NCBI GenBank assembly: GCA_029554925.1
Contig: JAKPUV010000587.1
Location: 1-8,905, forward strand
Source: Candidatus Hydrogenedentota bacterium
GTDB lineage: Bacteria; Hydrogenedentota; Hydrogenedentia; Hydrogenedentales; CAITNO01
Length of the DNA: 8,905 nucleotides
Reading direction: 5' to 3'
Positions within the stretch are counted from its first letter, which is position 1; every line of letters begins with the position of its first letter. The notes under the pieces were generated by a model. That model made no database searches. It saw only the letters and a program-made list of their open reading frames with translations, and was not told where the DNA came from. The translations under genes were made by a program, and so were the position numbers. Positions 5,821 to 8,905 of this stretch are shown piece after piece.

Positions 5821-5834
5821 GCCCCGGATGGGGC
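5821..5834 (+). other. Short GC hairpin between DUF1015 and the ABC operon
   Basis: GCCCC pairs with GGGGC around a GGAT loop and is followed by ATTAAAT. This resembles a very weak terminator, but the stem is only 5 bp and there is no proper T-run. It lies 7 nt after the DUF1015 stop. Confidence 0.3.
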
Positions 5835-5862
5835 ATTAAATCAGCAGACACCGGGAGCATGG

Positions 5863-6813
5863 ATGCCTATGGACGCGGTGACGACAGCCGGATTGTCCAA
5901 GACGTACCACCAGCTGGGGCGCGGCGCGGTGCATTCCGTCAGGGATCTCGACCTCGTGGTGGGCGGAAACGAGATCTACGGCTTCCTTGGGCGCAACGGC
6001 GCGGGGAAGACCACCACCATCAAGATGCTCTGCGGGCTGGTGCAGCCCACGGCGGGCGAGGCGCGCCTCTTTGGAAAACCCGCCCGGGACCCCGCCGCGC
6101 GCGCGGCCCTGGGATACCTCCCCGAGCAGCCCTATTTCTACGAGTACCTCACGCCGCGCGAGACCGTGCGCTTCTACGGCCGCCTGCGCGGCATGGACGA
6201 CGGTGCCATTGCGGCCCTGTGGGACCGCGCGGCGGACCTGCTCGACCTCGGCGGCGTCGCCGACCGCCGCATCCGCGGCTTCTCCAAGGGCATGCGCCAG
6301 CGCGTCGGGTTCGCCGTGGCCCTCGTGGGCGACCCGCCGCTGCTCGTGCTCGACGAGCCCATGAGCGGCCTGGACCCCCTCGGCCGCCGCATGGTCCGCG
6401 AGCTCATCGTGCGCCTGCGGAAGGAGGAGGGAAAGACCATTTTCTTCAGCTCCCACGTCCTCGGGGACGTGGAGGAGATCTGCGACCGCGTCGGCATCCT
6501 GGTGGACGGCCGGCTGGTCTTCTCCGGCGGCATGGACGACCTGCCCGGGCGCGACATGAAGCGCACGGAGCTGCGCGTCGCCGGGCTGTCCCGCGCGGAC
6601 GCCGCCGACCTGGCGGCGCGGGCCGCCGGCCACGCGGCCGGGGACGGCGGGGACACCTTCACCGCCGCAGACGGCGACGCCGCCAACGCGCTCGCCGCCG
6701 AGGCCCTGCGGCGGGGCGGCCGCCTGCTGGAGTTCCGCCGCGCCCAGGAGTCGCTGGAGGACGTGTTCACCCGCATGCAGCATGCGGAAACCACCGGGGG
6801 GGCGCGGCCATGA
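5863..6813 (+). CDS. ABC transporter ATP-binding protein
   Basis: This 316-residue protein is the nucleotide-binding subunit of an ABC-2 type exporter; it hydrolyses ATP to drive the permease encoded next. All motifs are intact: Walker A GRNGAGKT (43-50), Q-loop Q89 in YLPEQP, signature FSKGMRQR (140-147; SKGMR replaces the commoner SGGMR), Walker B LLVLDE (160-165), D-loop SGLD (168-171) and switch His198 in FFSSH. After the core, residues 235-316 form the Ala/Gly-rich C-terminal extension usual for multidrug/NosF-type ATPases, ending with SLEDVFTRM (297-305). ATG at 5863 is preferred because GGGAG lies 5 nt upstream; ATG at 5869 (residue 3) is also possible. The stop overlaps the permease start as ATGA, indicating translational coupling. 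The substrate cannot be read from the sequence. Confidence 0.93.
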   Translation: MPMDAVTTAGLSKTYHQLGRGAVHSVRDLDLVVGGNEIYGFLGRNGAGKTTTIKMLCGLVQPTAGEARLFGKPARDPAARAALGYLPEQPYFYEYLTPRETVRFYGRLRGMDDGAIAALWDRAADLLDLGGVADRRIRGFSKGMRQRVGFAVALVGDPPLLVLDEPMSGLDPLGRRMVRELIVRLRKEEGKTIFFSSHVLGDVEEICDRVGILVDGRLVFSGGMDDLPGRDMKRTELRVAGLSRADAADLAARAAGHAAGDGGDTFTAADGDAANALAAEALRRGGRLLEFRRAQESLEDVFTRMQHAETTGGARP

Positions 6814-7574
6814 GGCGCGTGATGATTGTCGCGGGGAACACCCTGCGCGAGTCCGTGCGGGACAAGGTGCTCTACGTGCTGCTGCTCTTCGCGGCCACCT
6901 CGATCCTCGGGTCGAAGGCTCTGGGCTGGATCAGCGTGGGGCAGGACATCAAGATCGTGCGCGACTTCTGCCTCGCGTCCATGTCGGTCTTCGGCGCCCT
7001 CATCTCCATCTTCATCGGCGCCAGCCTCCTCTACAAGGAGATGGACAAGAAGACCCTCTACACCATCCTCTCGCAGCCCCTGCGCCGCCACGAGTTCGTC
7101 CTGGGCAAGTACGCCGGGCTCATGGCCCTCATCGCCGTCACCCTCGCGGCCATGGCCGTGTCCAGCGGCGCCTACCTCCTCGTCCTGGGCAGCGCCCCCG
7201 ACGTCTCCTTCCTCCAGGCCGTCCTCCTCACCTTCATGAAGCTCGCCCTGGTCACCGCCCTCGCGGTCCTCCTGTCCGCCGCCACGTCCCCCATCCTCGG
7301 CGCGCTCATCGTGTTCTCCGCCTATGTCTTCGGCCACGCCACCGGCGTGCTCCGCGACCTGCCGCCCCATTTCGACGGCACCTTCGCCAAGGGCCTGCTG
7401 GAGGCCGCCTACTACGTCATCCCCAACCTCTCCAACTTCTCCATCCAGTCCGAGGCGGCCAACGGCGTCGCCGTGGCGTGGGCCTATGTCGGGTGGGCCG
7501 TCCTCTACGGCGCCCTGTACACCGCCGCCCTGCTCGCCGTCGCCTGCCTCGCCTTTGAAAGGAAGGACCTGTGA
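6810..7574 (+). CDS. ABC-2 type transporter permease
   Basis: The 254-residue integral membrane protein is the permease partner of the preceding ATPase. Hydrophobic segments suggest six spans, at about 20-38, 53-74, 102-126, 133-157, 161-180 and 225-248. Between spans two and three lies the family's typical cytoplasmic stretch SLLYKEMDKKTLYTILSQP (72-90) followed by RRHEFVLGKYAGL, the region expected to couple to the ATPase. YYVIPNLSNF (201-210), before the last span, is also typical of this ABC-2/NosY-like group. It begins with an ATGA overlap with the ATPase gene and ends in a GTGA overlap with the next gene, so all three should be made together. ABC-2 systems of this type export polysaccharides, drugs or lipids, or act in membrane remodelling; the cargo here is unknown. 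Confidence 0.9.
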   Translation: MRRVMIVAGNTLRESVRDKVLYVLLLFAATSILGSKALGWISVGQDIKIVRDFCLASMSVFGALISIFIGASLLYKEMDKKTLYTILSQPLRRHEFVLGKYAGLMALIAVTLAAMAVSSGAYLLVLGSAPDVSFLQAVLLTFMKLALVTALAVLLSAATSPILGALIVFSAYVFGHATGVLRDLPPHFDGTFAKGLLEAAYYVIPNLSNFSIQSEAANGVAVAWAYVGWAVLYGALYTAALLAVACLAFERKDL

Positions 7575-8614
7575 CCGCCCCCGCGCGGGCGCGGCCCGGG
7601 CGCGCGGCGCTCCTCTGGCTCCTCGCCGCCGCCCTGTGCTACGCCGCGACCATCCCGGCGCAGCGCGCCGCGGACCGGCTCCGCCCGCCCCTGCGCGACG
7701 AGGTGCTCTACCTGCCCAACGAGAAGCTGCTCACCCATTTCACCGCCGGGCTCGCCCCCGTCATCGCCGACCTGCTCTGGCTGCGCTGCGTCCAGTACAC
7801 GGCCCTGGAGAACCGCGGCGCGCGCTCCTTCACCTGGCTGGAGCAGATGATCTTCACCACCACGCGGCTCGACCCCCGCTTCAAGGGCGTCTACCGCTAC
7901 GGGGCCATCTTCCTCTCGGCCCTGCGCGCCGATTCGGAGGCCGCCATGCGCCTCCTCCGCACCGGCATGGTCGAGGTGCCGGACGCCTGGGAGCTGCCCT
8001 ACGAGGCCGCCATCATCCAGCTGGTGAACCGCAGGGGCGCGCCCGACGCGGAGAGGCTCACGGCCTTCTACTGCGGCATGGCCGTGGCCACCGGAAGGCC
8101 GCCCGCCTTCGTGGCCGAGCTCGCGTCGCGGTTCCAGGCAAAACAGGACCTCAGCGGCATCGAGGAGGGCATGTGGCGGCGCATGCTGGAGAGCGACGAC
8201 AAGGTCATGCGCGAGCTCGCGGCGCGCAAGCTCCAGGAGATGGCCATCCTCCGCAACCTCCACACCATGGAAAAATGGGTGGAGGAGTACCGCGCCCGGC
8301 ACGGCGCGCCGCCGGACACCCTCGAGGCCCTGCTGGCGTTCAAGGGCGCCAAGGCCCTCCCGCCCGACCCGCTGGGCGGCCGCTACTTCCTCGGCCCGGA
8401 GGCCAAACCCATGAACTCCACCATGCTCGACACGGAAACGGCGCGCGAGCTCGGCATGCTGCGGCGGCGGGTGGAGGAGTTCCGCAACACCCGCGGCGCC
8501 TTCCCCGGATCCCTGGAGGAGCTGGCCCGCGAGACCGGCATGAAGCGGGTGCCCGAGCACCCCTGGCCCGGCCGGTCCTGGAAATACAACCCCGCCACCG
8601 GAACCGTCGAGTAG
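7571..8614 (+). CDS. Membrane-anchored helical-repeat protein with two pseudopilin-tail-like segments
   Basis: I do not recognise a named function for this 347-residue protein. It starts with a basic stretch and one hydrophobic span (about 11-29), suggesting a membrane anchor with the rest outside the cytoplasm. Residues about 60-230 are helix-rich and TPR-like (IADLLWLRCVQY, YRYGAIFLSAL, MRLLRTGM, WELPYEAAIIQL). The C-terminal part holds two copies of a pattern seen at the end of type II secretion pseudopilins: WVEEYRARHGAPPDTLEALL then LPPDPLGGRYFLGPE (236-277), and RVEEFRNTRGAFPGSLEELA then VPEHPWPGRSWKYNPATG (300-344). No pilin N-terminal cleavage motif is present. The GTG start forms a GTGA overlap with the permease stop, so it is very likely an accessory component of this ABC system. 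The TPR and pseudopilin comparisons are by eye. Confidence 0.8.
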   Translation: MTAPARARPGRAALLWLLAAALCYAATIPAQRAADRLRPPLRDEVLYLPNEKLLTHFTAGLAPVIADLLWLRCVQYTALENRGARSFTWLEQMIFTTTRLDPRFKGVYRYGAIFLSALRADSEAAMRLLRTGMVEVPDAWELPYEAAIIQLVNRRGAPDAERLTAFYCGMAVATGRPPAFVAELASRFQAKQDLSGIEEGMWRRMLESDDKVMRELAARKLQEMAILRNLHTMEKWVEEYRARHGAPPDTLEALLAFKGAKALPPDPLGGRYFLGPEAKPMNSTMLDTETARELGMLRRRVEEFRNTRGAFPGSLEELARETGMKRVPEHPWPGRSWKYNPATGTVE

Positions 8615-8632
8615 CCGCGCGCGCCGCGCGGC
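8614..8632 (+). other. Strong GC hairpin between cistrons
   Basis: GCCGCGCG pairs perfectly with CGCGCGGC around a 3-nt loop, starting on the last base of the preceding TAG stop. There is no T-run. The ribosome binding site of the next gene begins 5 nt after the stem. It could stabilise the upstream mRNA, cause partial termination, or affect translation of the next gene. Confidence 0.6.
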
Positions 8633-8648
8633 TGCCGGAGGAGTGAGC

Positions 8649-8905
8649 ATGCTCTCCATCGTCTGCCTGCTGGCGGCCGCGCTGGCCGCCGAAAACGCCC
8701 CCGCCCCGCCCGTGCAGGTCGGCGGTGTGTTCCCCGCCCTCACCGTGTTCGCCCCCGGCGCGGGCAGCACCAGCGAGACGGGCATCGGCGCGCTCATCCC
8801 CTGGGCCGACCGGCTGTGGGCCATAGGCTATGTGGCCCACATCAAGGGCGAGGGCATCGGCCTCTACGAGATCCGCGACGACATGACCATGCGGCTCCAC
8901 CCCGA
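8649..8905 (+). CDS. Putative secreted protein of unknown function, N-terminal 85 residues (cut by window end)
   Basis: The reading frame is open to the window edge. ATG at 8649 has GGAGG 7 nt upstream; an in-frame GTG at 8643 overlaps that site and is less likely. The protein starts with a short hydrophobic segment MLSIVCLLAAALAA, resembling a signal peptide with likely cleavage after the Ala run, although it lacks the usual N-terminal Lys/Arg. The mature part continues VGGVFPALTVFAPG, GALIPWADRLWAIGYVAH and GIGLYEIRDDMTMRL. This style (PWADRLW followed by LYEI) recalls uncharacterised secreted proteins of Planctomycetes and relatives, possibly beta-propeller-like; that is recollection, not a demonstrated match. 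It begins 34 bp after the ABC operon's third gene on the same strand and may belong to the same transcript. Confidence 0.7.
   Translation, partial: MLSIVCLLAAALAAENAPAPPVQVGGVFPALTVFAPGAGSTSETGIGALIPWADRLWAIGYVAHIKGEGIGLYEIRDDMTMRLHP

Noticed and set aside
5859..7574. Apparent single large protein (about 571 codons) covering the ATPase and permease region
   Set aside because: Its first half is the ATPase gene read in the wrong frame. Only the part from the ATG at 6810 is real, giving the permease with an ATGA overlap.

Overview
The window is GC-rich bacterial chromosome with ordinary chromosomal genes, Shine-Dalgarno sequences, GTG as well as ATG starts, and tightly overlapping cistrons. ScpA, a UPF0102/YraN nuclease-like protein, a DUF1015 protein and a bacterial-type GH38 family protein together suggest a Planctomycetes/Verrucomicrobia/Hydrogenedentes-like heterotroph. 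That taxonomic guess is inference from gene style only; there is no rRNA or other marker here. I see no phage genes, transposase, CRISPR array, tRNA or rRNA.

Left part (1-2704). A GH38 alpha-mannosidase-family gene runs leftward out of the window from a GTG at 1241. It diverges from a rightward pair, scpA (chromosome segregation kleisin) and a yraN-like gene, which overlap by 17 bp. The shared 226-bp divergent region holds a good candidate promoter for the mannosidase gene, a degenerate 9-bp tandem repeat and a weak candidate promoter for scpA.

Middle (2705-4559). A 422-bp stretch without a gene carries a striking composite element: two copies of a palindromic repeat unit in inverted orientation, giving a perfect 35-bp inverted repeat (2832-2866 and 2988-3022) bracketed and filled by four short GC hairpins. 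After it, on the minus strand, come a DapA/NAL-superfamily aldolase-like protein that keeps the Schiff-base lysine but has lost other DapA catalytic residues, and upstream of that a 46-residue single-span membrane protein with its own strong ribosome binding site and a plausible promoter. A second divergent region (4285-4559) separates these from the rightward DUF1015 gene.

Right part (4560-8905). The DUF1015 gene is followed 49 bp later by a compact operon: ABC transporter ATPase, six-span ABC-2 permease and a membrane-anchored helical-repeat protein with two pseudopilin-tail-like segments. These are joined by ATGA and GTGA stop/start overlaps. After a GC hairpin comes the start of a secreted protein of unknown function that is cut by the window edge. 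The ATPase and permease probably form one exporter or membrane-remodelling complex, with the third protein as an accessory on the outer face of the membrane (inference).

The points most worth a second look are the loss of the expected nucleophile in the GH38 protein, the composite inverted repeat, the ABC operon partner with doubled pseudopilin-like tails, and the small membrane protein.
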